This document shows positions 33,595 through 41,145 of a DNA stretch of 64,000 nucleotides, piece after piece. The position numbers and the translations under genes were made by a program. Below the pieces are notes generated by a model. The model ran no database searches, was not told where the DNA came from, and worked only from the letters and a program-made list of their open reading frames with translations. Origin of the DNA: Kitasatospora sp. MAA19 (lineage in GTDB: Bacteria; Actinomycetota; Actinomycetes; Streptomycetales; Streptomycetaceae). Position 1 is the first letter of the stretch. Each line of letters opens with the position of its first letter. The stretch lies in the NCBI RefSeq assembly GCF_029894125.1, contig NZ_JARXYZ010000014.1, positions 124,001 through 188,000 on the forward strand, written 5' to 3'.

Positions 33595-34710
33595 TTATGT
33601 CTCGCGCAGGAGGAAGGGGACGTAGCCGTAGCGGGCGCCGTTGACCTGCAACTCCAGGGCCTGGCCGCCCGGATAGAACCGGCGCGTGCTCAACGGCACG
33701 AACTTCTGGCCGCGGGTCAGAGCCAGCTTCTGTCCGGGGGCGAGAATGCGCGTGGTGAGCTTGTACACCCTGGGCGCCAGCGCGCCGTTGGCCTTGCGGT
33801 AGTGCACCACGTAGTCAACGGCGGTCTTGACCGGCTCGGCCCCGGTGTTCGTGATCGTCACGTCGAAGGTCAGTGTCTCGCCGACCGTGACCGTGTCGCT
33901 GTGCAGGTGGGGGCCGTCCACGCTCAGGTCGTCCGCCGTGCCGTAGCCCAGCAGCGCGAGGGCACCCGGATCCGCTTGCTTGATCAGGGTGCGCAGCCCG
34001 TGGCGCACCACACCGACCACCCTGCCGGCCGTGCCCGGCGTCGCGGTCTCGGTCCAGCGGCGGGCAGTGGCAACGGCCACAGCGGGGTCGGAGCGGCTGA
34101 GGTCGTTGAGGTGATTGGCCACGGAACGCCGGACGTAGTCCGACGGGTCGGCGTGCAGGGCGTCCAGGATCGCCTCGGTGGCGGCGGGTCGGGCCAGCAG
34201 CGCGGGTACCCGTTTGGCCCAGGGCAGGCGGGGCCGAGTGCCCTCACTGGCCAGACGGCGCACATGCGCGTCATCGTCCTGCGCCCAGATTTGTGCCATC
34301 ACGAGGGTGCGATCCAGGTCGGTATTGAGGAAGGTGCGCAAAGCGAACTCACCGGTCAGGCGGGGCGTCAACCGTGCCAGCAGCACCAGGCCCGCGTCGA
34401 AGACGACCGCCGAGCCGTCACCGGTCGCGAGGCTGGCCACGGCCTCCGTCACCGGCCAGATCATCCAGCTAGTGAACGCCGGATCAGCCAGCGCCCGGGA
34501 GATGATCTTCTCACTGGCCGACCACTTGCTCGGCAGGTCGTTGATCAGCGCGTCACGTACCGCCCGGGCGCGCTCGGACAGCGCCATACCCGGCAGGCTC
34601 GCAGCGACCGCTCGGGTGGCCGTCCACTGACGCCGCGGTGCGACGCTGCTCAAGACCTCGGCCAGCGCTTCGACACAGTCCACGCTGATCAACTGATCGG
34701 CGAACGGCAC
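33595..34710 (-). CDS. AlkC-like DNA alkylation repair protein with Ig-like C-terminal domain
   Basis: A 371-residue protein. Residues 1-240 form HEAT-like repeats of the AlkC/AlkD DNA glycosylase superfamily (AQIWAQDDDAHVRRLASEGT, then RPRLPWAKRVPALL and DYVRRSVANHLNDLSR). Residues 255-371 form an Ig-like domain (VTVGETLTFDVTITNTGAEP ... GGQALELQVNGARYG), the domain known from AlkC. Such enzymes excise alkylated purines such as 3-methyladenine without base flipping. ATG 34710 is the first start after a MerR-type promoter at 34758-34788. This ties DNA repair to the same regulon as the oxidative and reductive genes around it. Confidence 0.85.
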   Translation of the reverse strand: MPFADQLISVDCVEALAEVLSSVAPRRQWTATRAVAASLPGMALSERARAVRDALINDLPSKWSASEKIISRALADPAFTSWMIWPVTEAVASLATGDGSAVVFDAGLVLLARLTPRLTGEFALRTFLNTDLDRTLVMAQIWAQDDDAHVRRLASEGTRPRLPWAKRVPALLARPAATEAILDALHADPSDYVRRSVANHLNDLSRSDPAVAVATARRWTETATPGTAGRVVGVVRHGLRTLIKQADPGALALLGYGTADDLSVDGPHLHSDTVTVGETLTFDVTITNTGAEPVKTAVDYVVHYRKANGALAPRVYKLTTRILAPGQKLALTRGQKFVPLSTRRFYPGGQALELQVNGARYGYVPFLLRET

Positions 34711-34757
34711 GCCGTCCTCATCTCCTTCGTTGCTGGCAGTGCGGGCACGCTCACCCT

Positions 34758-34788
34758 AGGGTGTGTCCCCTCCCTACGGGAGAGTCAA
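34758..34788 (-). promoter_or_regulatory. MerR-type promoter of the AlkC-like gene
   Basis: Minus strand: TTGACT (34788-34783), 19-bp spacer CTCCCGTAGGGAGGGGACA containing CTCCC-GTA-GGGAG, then CACCCT (34763-34758). It lies about 50 bp from the start codon. It matches the SDR and merR promoters in box spacing and in the CTCC/GGGAG dyad. Confidence 0.65.
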
Positions 34789-35037
34789 AGCCGCAGGCAG
34801 GTCACCCGGTCCGGCGGGCACGCACATCGGCCGGCCGCTTCCGTGCTCAGCGGCTTTACAGACGCCGGTCAGTTCCAAGGAAGACCAGGGCGCCGAGAGG
34901 CGGGAGCGGTGCAGGCCCTAGGGGCGCTGGTCTTGCTCCGCTCGCGCCACGGGGTGGTGCGGTGGCGTCCTCGCGAGCTGCGATGACCATCCTGGAACGG
35001 GAACCGGGCCCACTGCCGCCACCCACCAGAAGCAGCG

Positions 35038-35190
35038 ATGCCCACGAGCGAGGAACGCGCGGACCGCCGGGCGGTCCGGGCGAAGATCGCGGAGCAGCAG
35101 GCGGCAGCGCGCCGTACCGAGCGATGTCGCCGCCTGCCCGTGACCGCCGGTGGGGTGGTCGCGGTCGGCGGGATTACCGCGCCATCACCC
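35038..35190 (+). pseudogene. N-terminal remnant of a membrane or thioredoxin-like protein
   Basis: ATG 35038 opens a frame reading MPTSEERADRRAVRAKIAEQ then QAAARRTERC and a weakly hydrophobic segment ending near 35190. This is the look of the cytosolic arm plus transmembrane start of actinobacterial membrane-anchored thiol-oxidoreductase-type proteins. The rest is absent; the frame runs antisense into the VOC gene. The stretch 34789-35037 holds nothing recognisable. Confidence 0.3.
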
Positions 35191-35208
35191 TCTTGGATCC
35201 CTCAGCGC

Positions 35209-35619
35209 TCACGCGCCCGTCTCGCGGCCGAGGTACTGCGTGAACTGCAGGGTCAGCCCGAACGTCGTCTCCGGCACCGTGAAGATGGAGTGGACCTCGT
35301 CGGTCTTGAACTCGCCTTGGAAGGCGACCCCTCGGTGTGCCAGTTCGGCCATGGTGTCTTCGAGGTCGTCGACTTCATATCCGAGATGGCCGATGACCGC
35401 AGTCTCGCCATCCTTGAGCATCGGCATGCCGAAACCGGCGGCGCGGAGCTCAATCAGTTCCAGGCGCGTTTCACCGAAGAGCAGAAACTGCAGGTCGAGG
35501 TCGTCGGTGAGAATGCGCTCGCCGAGAGCGCTGCCATCAACGGTCTCGCCCGCCCGCGCGATGGTTTCGTCCATATCGCGCACGACGATTCCGATGTGAT
35601 CCAACCCGAGGAGCTTCAT
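35209..35619 (-). CDS. VOC superfamily (glyoxalase/methylmalonyl-CoA epimerase-like) protein
   Basis: A 136-residue paired beta-alpha-beta-beta-beta protein: LDHIGIVVRDMDETIARAGE supplies the first metal-type His, HLGYEVDDLEDTMAEL the second, and LIELRAA the Glu. This metal-ligand pattern suits an epimerase or lyase acting on a small carboxylate or glutathione-like adduct. ATG 35619 follows GAGGACTGAGG. It lies 108 bp downstream of the SDR gene on the same strand and probably belongs to the same MerR-controlled transcript. Confidence 0.85.
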   Translation of the reverse strand: MKLLGLDHIGIVVRDMDETIARAGETVDGSALGERILTDDLDLQFLLFGETRLELIELRAAGFGMPMLKDGETAVIGHLGYEVDDLEDTMAELAHRGVAFQGEFKTDEVHSIFTVPETTFGLTLQFTQYLGRETGA

Positions 35620-35727
35620 GGCCCTCAGTCCTCCTTGTTCTCTTGCTGTTGTCTTTTGCTGTCGATCGAGATGCCCGTGTTCAGGCTGTGACCGACGCTG
35701 GTGCTCATGTCGAGCCACGTCACGGCG

Positions 35728-36459
35728 TTAGACAGCGGCGCGGCCGCCGTCGGCGGCCAGGACCGCGCCGGTCACGTAGCTGGCCTTGTCGGAGGCGAGG
35801 AAGGCGATGACCTCGGCGATCTCGTCGACCTGGGCGCCCCGTCCCATCAGTGAGGTCTTGGCGAAAGCCTCGGTGACGTCGTACAGCTCCGGGATGCTGT
35901 GCACCGCCCCGGGCGCGACGGCGTTGACCCGAACCCCCTTCGGGCTGAACTCGGCCGCCCACGAGCGGGTCATCGAGGCCATGGCTGCCTTGGTGGCACC
36001 GTAGGCGGCGGCGCCGTCCAGGCCGATCGTGCCGGCCATGCTCCCCAGGTTGACGATGCTGCCTCGGCCTCGAGCGGCCATGGCCGGGGCCAGAGCGGCG
36101 ACGAGGAAGTAGGCGGAGCGGACGTTGCCGTCGAAGAGCGCGTCGTACCCGGGACCGTCGAGATCGGCGGTCGGGCCGAACCACGATGTGCCGACGTTGT
36201 TGACCAGCGCGTCGACTTCGCCGGCCTCCTCGGCCAGGCGGCGCACCTCGCTGATGTCCGTCAGGTCGGCTGCCACGAAGCGGGCTCGGCCTCCCTCGGC
36301 CTGGATGGCAGCGACGACCTCGGCGCCTCGCTCCGCGTTGCGGCCGTGGACGATGACCTCCCATCCGTCTCGGACCAGGCGCAGTGCAGCCGCCCGGCCG
36401 ATTCCGTGGGTGGCCCCGGTGACCAGGGCGGTTCCAACAGTTCCAGCGGTGGTACTCAT
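35728..36459 (-). CDS. SDR family oxidoreductase
   Basis: A 243-residue classical short-chain dehydrogenase. Cofactor motif TGATHGIGRAAAL, NNVG in DALVNNVGTSWFG, Ser near SIVNLGSMAGT, and catalytic Tyr-x-x-x-Lys in AAYGATKAAMASM. The NADP(H) preference is suggested by an Arg at the second strand (VHGRNAERGAE). The start ATG 36459 follows GAGGATGTC. It is divergent from the second merR gene and has its own 19-bp-spacer promoter. The substrate is unknown. Confidence 0.92.
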   Translation of the reverse strand: MSTTAGTVGTALVTGATHGIGRAAALRLVRDGWEVIVHGRNAERGAEVVAAIQAEGGRARFVAADLTDISEVRRLAEEAGEVDALVNNVGTSWFGPTADLDGPGYDALFDGNVRSAYFLVAALAPAMAARGRGSIVNLGSMAGTIGLDGAAAYGATKAAMASMTRSWAAEFSPKGVRVNAVAPGAVHSIPELYDVTEAFAKTSLMGRGAQVDEIAEVIAFLASDKASYVTGAVLAADGGRAAV

Positions 36460-36494
36460 GACATCCTCGTTTCTGTGCGTCACGATCGGATGCC

Positions 36495-36525
36495 AGCGTT
36501 TGTGCTCCCGCTGGGGGAGGGTCAA
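36495..36525 (-). promoter_or_regulatory. MerR-type promoter of the SDR-VOC operon
   Basis: Minus strand: TTGACC (36525-36520), 19-bp spacer CTCCCCCAGCGGGAGCACA with the CTCCC...GGGAG dyad, AACGCT (36500-36495). It is back to back with the merR promoter at 36541, so one regulator could control both directions. Confidence 0.65.
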
Positions 36526-36540
36526 GAGCGGAGTTTCTGT

Positions 36541-36570
36541 TTGACTCTCCTACGGGGGGAGAGTCACGCT
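36541..36570 (+). promoter_or_regulatory. MerR-type promoter of the second merR gene, leaderless
   Basis: TTGACT (36541-36546), an 18-bp spacer with the dyad GACTCTCC-TACGG-GGGGAGAGTC spanning it, then CACGCT (36565-36570), ending 6 bp before the GTG at 36577. The dyad is the most symmetrical of the five related promoters. Confidence 0.65.
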
Positions 36571-36576
36571 GGGCTC

Positions 36577-37404
36577 GTGAACTCGACGATGCCCATCGGC
36601 GACTTCTCCCGGGCCACGCACCTGAGCGTGAAGATGCTTCGCCACTATCACGAGGTCGGACTGTTGGAGCCGGTCGAGGTGGCCGTGGACAGCGGGTACC
36701 GGCGTTATGCCGCGGAGCAGATCGTAAAGGCACAGATCATCCGCCGTTTCCGCGATCTGGAGATGCCGCTCGATGACATCCAGATCGTGCTTCAGGCTCC
36801 TGACGTCGAGACCCGCAATCGGGTGATCGCCAACCATCTGACGCGTCTCGAGTCCAGCCTGGCCCGAACCCAGGAGACGGTCGCATCCCTCCGGGGTCTG
36901 CTGGACCGCCCCCAGGACAGCACCGTCGCGATTGATCACCGCCATGTCGCCGCCGCGCCCGCCGCTGCCATCACCGACACCGTTGACCAGGCCGACGTTG
37001 TGGCCTGGTATCGGGGAGCCATGGGCGAAGTGGCTGCCACCCTGTCCGCCCAGGGCATCAACCCGGCCGGCCCCCTGGGGGGCATCTACGACACAGAGCT
37101 GTTCACCGAGGGCCGGGGGCGGGTCACGATCTTCCTTCCGTCCGACCCCCTGCCACAGCCGGTCGGACGCGTCAGCACCACCGTGATCCCGTCGGCAGAG
37201 CTCGCCACGATCGTCCATCTCGGTTCCAGCACCGAAGTCGACCGAACGTATGGCGCCCTCGCCGACTACGTGACCCGACACGCCCTGGCGGTCGACGGGC
37301 CGATTCGCGAGTACTACCTCGTCGGCCCCTCCGATACCCCGAATGAGTCGTTGTGGCAGACCGAAATTGGATGGCCGATCTTCCAAACCCGGCCCAGGCC
37401 TTAG
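36577..37404 (+). CDS. MerR family regulator with GyrI-like effector domain (paralog 2)
   Basis: A 275-residue paralog of the regulator at 32040 with the same order: HTH (IGDFSRATHLSVKMLRHYHE), the Tyr-Arg-Arg-Tyr recognition wing, coiled coil, then a GyrI-like domain ending IGWPIFQ. The start is GTG 36577, with a -10 box six bases away and no ribosome site. Its divergent neighbour is the SDR gene. Two similar regulators with near-identical promoters suggest cross-regulation or recent duplication of the module. Confidence 0.9.
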   Translation: MNSTMPIGDFSRATHLSVKMLRHYHEVGLLEPVEVAVDSGYRRYAAEQIVKAQIIRRFRDLEMPLDDIQIVLQAPDVETRNRVIANHLTRLESSLARTQETVASLRGLLDRPQDSTVAIDHRHVAAAPAAAITDTVDQADVVAWYRGAMGEVAATLSAQGINPAGPLGGIYDTELFTEGRGRVTIFLPSDPLPQPVGRVSTTVIPSAELATIVHLGSSTEVDRTYGALADYVTRHALAVDGPIREYYLVGPSDTPNESLWQTEIGWPIFQTRPRP

Positions 37405-37438
37405 ATAACTACGTCACACGTGGAACGGTCCGGCGCGT

Positions 37439-38445
37439 CTAGATGATCAAGTCCAAGGGCTCAGTGATCGTTGGCGGTCAGTGACCGCATGATCTGCCGG
37501 CCTGTGTGCTCGTTGTGCCAGATGGCGGCGGTCAGCGCGAGGAGCCGCTGAAGCACGCGGACGATCACACCGTTGGGGGTCCGGCCGCGGTGCCGTTCGA
37601 GGTCGAGTTGGCCCTTGAAGGTCTCGTTGATCGACTCGATGACCTGCCGCAACGGCTTGAACAGCTGCGATCCGGCCCGCCCGGCCTCGCCCTTACGGGC
37701 CGGGCGTAGCAGTTCGATGTTCAGGTCGGCCAGCTGCGACTCGAACTCGCGGCCGAAGTAGTTCTTGTCGCCGATCAGCGTCTGTCCGGGTGGCCGGTCG
37801 GTGATGCGCGTCGGTTCGGTGGCGAGGATGTCGAGGAGCGTCTCGCGTTCGTCGGCCTTTGCCCCGGTCAGCGCGAACGCGATCGGTAGCCCGCCCAGCG
37901 TGCACAGCAGGTGCAGCCGAAGTCCCCAGAAGTAGCGCGTGTGGCTGGCGCAGTAGCCGTACTGCGCCCATCCGGCCAGGTCGGAGCGCTTGGCGGTCTC
38001 CCCGGAGCGGCCGCACTCGACCGGAGTAGAGTCCACCACCCACACGTCGTCGGTCCACAGTGCGGTGTCCGTAGCCAGCTCGCGCATGACGTGCCGGATG
38101 AGCCCGGCCGCCTTCCGCAGCCTCTTGTTGTAGCCGGGCTGCTTCGGCAGGTACGGGAACAGGTGCCGCAGGTGGGCCCGGGCATGCCGCAGCCAACGGG
38201 CCTCAGAGGTGTAGCCGAGCATGGCCTGCATCATCGACAGCGTCACCAGTTCGGCATCGCTGAGCTGCGGTGCTATGCCGACCACCGGCCGCCACGGGGC
38301 GAGCTGCGTCGAACCGATCAGCAGGTCGCCGGTCTTGACGTAGAGTGCGGTCGCGAGGGAGTCCATGTCTGGCGTCACAACCGACCTTTGGACTCCCTCG
38401 CTTCATCTCATGCGTGTCAATGAGCCCTTGGCATCAATCATCTAG
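37439..38445 (-). mobile_element. IS982-family insertion sequence, apparently complete
   Basis: A 1007-bp element. Terminal inverted repeats start CTAGATGAT and, after five variable positions, continue CCAAGGGCTCA, then TGA after one more. Left end at 37439, right end at 38445 (complement). No target duplication is evident (CGGCGCGT left, TCGCCGGA right), which hints at recombination after insertion. The right repeat supplies the stop codon of the ABC permease gene. This is the right edge of the accessory island. Confidence 0.85.
37461..38378 (-). CDS. IS982-family transposase
   Basis: A 305-residue DDE transposase. Catalytic acids lie in WVVDSTPVECGRS, LIGDKNYFGREFE and QVIESINETFKGQLDLE (typical IS982 spacing). 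The N-terminus reads LSDAELVTLSMMQAMLGYTS. GTG 38378 has AAAGG upstream; ATG 38366 is an alternative. The frame is intact, so the element may still be active. Confidence 0.92.
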   Translation of the reverse strand: MTPDMDSLATALYVKTGDLLIGSTQLAPWRPVVGIAPQLSDAELVTLSMMQAMLGYTSEARWLRHARAHLRHLFPYLPKQPGYNKRLRKAAGLIRHVMRELATDTALWTDDVWVVDSTPVECGRSGETAKRSDLAGWAQYGYCASHTRYFWGLRLHLLCTLGGLPIAFALTGAKADERETLLDILATEPTRITDRPPGQTLIGDKNYFGREFESQLADLNIELLRPARKGEAGRAGSQLFKPLRQVIESINETFKGQLDLERHRGRTPNGVIVRVLQRLLALTAAIWHNEHTGRQIMRSLTANDH

Positions 38446-39188
38446 TCGCCGGAGGCCTGGTGCCGCCGGATCGCCCGCAGGCCGCCGTAAGCGGCTGCGG
38501 CCGTCCAGAGGGCCATGATCAGCAGCCCGGTCCAGTGCCCGTAGTGGATGCCGGACTCTGTCCGGGTGCGCATCGCGTACAGGCCGGCCCGGTCGGGCAG
38601 GAACTGTCCGACCTCGCGGACGCCGGGGATGGCCGCCAGCCAGGTGGTGCCGAGGAACACCATCGGGGCGAGCAGGCCGAGTGCGGCGCTGAAGTTGCCC
38701 AGCATCGCGGTCAGTCCGAGGCAGAGCAGCACCAGCAGCGGGTGGTAGAGCACGCCGGCCAGGAAGCTGCGGGCCAGGCCGGGGGTGGACAGGTCCAGTC
38801 CTACCGTGGCGTCGACGGCCAGGAACGAGCCCGCCGTCGACGCCAGCCCGAGCAGCAGACCCAGCCCGGCGCCGAGCGTGAGTTTGGCGCCGTACAGCCG
38901 CCCGCGCCGGGGGACGGCGATGAGCGAGGTGCTGATCATGCGGGTGTTGAACTCCTGCCCGATCAGCAGGATCCCGAGGCAGGCCACGGCCACGTGGCCG
39001 AAGAGCAGCCCGTAGTAGATCCCGTTGGCCGGGTCCACGCCGCTGGTCCGGTCCTTCGGGCCGGAGGCGGCGCTGACGGCCGCGGTGACTCCGACGGTCA
39101 GCGCCAGGGCGACCAGCGGGGCCGCCCACTGGGAGGGCAGGGTGGTGAACTTGATCCGTTCGGCGCGCAGGGCGTGGGCCGCGCTCAT
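38442..39188 (-). CDS. ABC transporter permease, paralog 1, stop codon from the IS element
   Basis: A 248-residue ABC-2-type permease with six hydrophobic segments. It shares clear similarity with the next gene (ALRAERIKFTTL, LLIGQEFNTRMI, AVPRRGRLYGAKLTLGA, GHWTGLLIMALWT). The start is ATG 39188 with GAAGGGA eight bases upstream. The last codons read GCC TCC GGC GAC TAG, where TAG lies in the terminal repeat of the IS982 element, so the final few residues may differ from the ancestral end. It belongs to the exporter encoded with the two following genes. Confidence 0.85.
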   Translation of the reverse strand: MSAAHALRAERIKFTTLPSQWAAPLVALALTVGVTAAVSAASGPKDRTSGVDPANGIYYGLLFGHVAVACLGILLIGQEFNTRMISTSLIAVPRRGRLYGAKLTLGAGLGLLLGLASTAGSFLAVDATVGLDLSTPGLARSFLAGVLYHPLLVLLCLGLTAMLGNFSAALGLLAPMVFLGTTWLAAIPGVREVGQFLPDRAGLYAMRTRTESGIHYGHWTGLLIMALWTAAAAYGGLRAIRRHQASGD

Positions 39189-39211
39189 CGTCATCTTCCC
39201 TTCTGGTGAGG

Positions 39212-39985
39212 TCACTTGGCGCGCCGCAGGGCGAGCAGGCCGCCGTAGGCCGCGGCCCCGGTCCACAGGGCCATGATCAGCAGTCCGGTCCAGTGCCCGT
39301 ACGAGACCCGCGGGTCGTCGGCGTAGTGCAGCGCGTACTGGCCGGCCCGGTCGGGCAGGAACTGGACCACCCGCCGCACCCCGGGCACACCGCCGAGCAG
39401 CGGCGAGAGCAGGAAGACGACCGGTACCAGCAGGCCCATGGCGGCGGTGAGGTTGCCGAGCAGCGTGGTCACCCCGAGGCAGAACACCACCAGCAGCACC
39501 GGGTAGAGCACGCCGGCGGTGGCGCTGCGGGCGAAGCCGGGGCCGTCCCAGGCGCCGGGCACGGTGGCCGCGTACCCGGCGAAGGAGCCCGCGGTGCCGG
39601 CCGAGCCGACGCCGAGGCCGACCAGCGCGCCGAGCGTGAGCTTGGCGCCGTACAGCCGCCCGCGCCGGGGGACGGCGGTGAGCGACACGTCGATCATGCG
39701 GGTGTTGAACTCCTGGCCGATCAGCAGGATGGCGAAGCAGGCCAGCGCGGCCTGACCGAAGTTGAGCCCGTAGAAGACGCCCACGCCCGGGTCGTCGGTG
39801 ATGGTGTGGTCCTTGCCGCCGAGCGCCGCGGTGACCGCGGTGGTCCCGCCCGCGGTGAGCACGAAGGACAGCAGCGGGGTGATCCAGAGCGAGCGGAGGG
39901 TGGTGAGCTTGATCCGCTCCGCGTTGAGGGCGGTGAAGATGGGGACGGAGTCGGAGCCGGGGTCGGGGTCGGGGTCGGGGCTCAT
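39212..39985 (-). CDS. ABC transporter permease, paralog 2
   Basis: A 257-residue six-helix permease, homologous along its length to the gene at 38442. The N-terminal residues PDPDPDPGSDS derive from a simple repeat (GGGTCG). Motifs LNAERIKLTTLRSLW and LLIGQEFNTRMIDV are shared. ATG 39985 overlaps the stop of the ATPase gene by 4 bp. Two distinct permeases with one ATPase suggest a heterodimeric exporter. Confidence 0.88.
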   Translation of the reverse strand: MSPDPDPDPGSDSVPIFTALNAERIKLTTLRSLWITPLLSFVLTAGGTTAVTAALGGKDHTITDDPGVGVFYGLNFGQAALACFAILLIGQEFNTRMIDVSLTAVPRRGRLYGAKLTLGALVGLGVGSAGTAGSFAGYAATVPGAWDGPGFARSATAGVLYPVLLVVFCLGVTTLLGNLTAAMGLLVPVVFLLSPLLGGVPGVRRVVQFLPDRAGQYALHYADDPRVSYGHWTGLLIMALWTGAAAYGGLLALRRAK

Positions 39986-40920
39986 GCGGCGGCCTCCGCC
40001 CGGTACTCGACGTTGTCGGCGGTCATCCGCATGAACGCCTCCTCCAGCGAGTCCTGTTGGACCGCGATCTCGTACAGCACCACGCCGTGCGCGGCGGCGA
40101 GCGCGGCGATCTGCTCGGGTTCGGCGCCGGTCACCTCCCAGGCGCCGTCGTCCACCTGGGTCGCGGCGAGGTCGGCGTCGGGGTCCGACTGCCGGAGCAG
40201 GTCGCTGCCGAGCAGGGCGGCCAGCTTGGTCGGGTTCACGGCCCGGACGCGGATCCTGGTCCGGCCGTGTCGCTCGATGAATTCGGCGGTGGTGGCGTCC
40301 GCGAGCAGCCGGCCGCGGCCGATGACCACCAAGTGGTCGGCGGTGAGCGCCATTTCGGTCATCAGGTGGGACGACACCAGCACCGCCCGGCCCTCGGCGG
40401 CGAGTTCGCGCAGCAGGTTGCGGATCCAGCGGATGCCCTCCGGGTCGAGGCCGTTCACCGGTTCGTCCAGCAGCAGTACCGGTGGGTCGCCGAGCAGTGC
40501 GGCGGCCACCCCGAGACGCTGGCGCATGCCGAGGGAGAAGCCGCGGATCCGCCGACCGGTCGCGTCCGCCAGGCCGGCCTGGGCGAGCACCTCGTCCACC
40601 CGGCGCTGCGGCAGGCCGTTGCTCGCGGCGAGCCAGCGCAGGTGGCCGCCGGCCGTGCGGCCGCCGTGCAGGGCGTGGGCGTCCAGCAGCGCGCCCACCT
40701 GCCTCAGCGGTTGGGTGAGTTCGGTGTACGGGCGGCCGCCGACCAGGGCGCGTCCGGCGGTGGGGCGGTCCAGGCCGAGGACCAGGCGCATGGTGGTGCT
40801 CTTGCCGGCGCCGTTCGGGCCGAGGAAGCCGGTCACCAGGCCGGGCCGGACCTCGAAGGACAGGTCGTCGACGACGCGCCGGCCGTCGTACTCCTTGGTG
40901 AGGCCCTGGATCTCGATCAC
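39982..40920 (-). CDS. ABC transporter ATP-binding protein
   Basis: A 312-residue DrrA/CcmA-type ATPase. Walker A GPNGAGKST, signature GFSLGMRQRLGVAAALLG, Walker B PVLLLDEPVNGLD, and a C-terminal domain ending DSLEEAFMRMT as in exporters of drugs or peptides. The start is GTG 40920 with GGGAG seven bases upstream. It begins an operon with the two permeases, divergent from the two-component system at 41146. That arrangement suggests the kinase and regulator control the exporter. Confidence 0.92.
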   Translation of the reverse strand: MIEIQGLTKEYDGRRVVDDLSFEVRPGLVTGFLGPNGAGKSTTMRLVLGLDRPTAGRALVGGRPYTELTQPLRQVGALLDAHALHGGRTAGGHLRWLAASNGLPQRRVDEVLAQAGLADATGRRIRGFSLGMRQRLGVAAALLGDPPVLLLDEPVNGLDPEGIRWIRNLLRELAAEGRAVLVSSHLMTEMALTADHLVVIGRGRLLADATTAEFIERHGRTRIRVRAVNPTKLAALLGSDLLRQSDPDADLAATQVDDGAWEVTGAEPEQIAALAAAHGVVLYEIAVQQDSLEEAFMRMTADNVEYRAEAAA

Positions 40921-41070
40921 GGCCGCGCTCCCTTCTCGGTGGTCCGGTGCCTCGGAGGCCCGGTGCTCTCGGTGCTCTCGGTGGTCCCGACGGTTTCGGT
41001 GGTCCCGGCCGGTGGTCACATTCGACCGGAGCGGGCCGGGTCGGCGGATCCCGCCGGGGTCGGGAGCCTC

Positions 41071-41088
41071 CTCCCTCCCGGGAGGGAG
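41071..41088. promoter_or_regulatory. 18-bp perfect palindrome between ABC operon and two-component genes
   Basis: CTCCCTCCCGGGAGGGAG is perfectly self-complementary. It lies 150 bp before the ATPase gene and 58 bp before the kinase gene. It is a good candidate for the binding site of the response regulator encoded at 42399; this is inference from position and symmetry. Confidence 0.55.
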
Positions 41089-41145
41089 CGGACCGCGGAC
41101 CGGCGGGGGAGCTCGGGGCGGGTGCTGACCTGGCAGGATGGCGCA

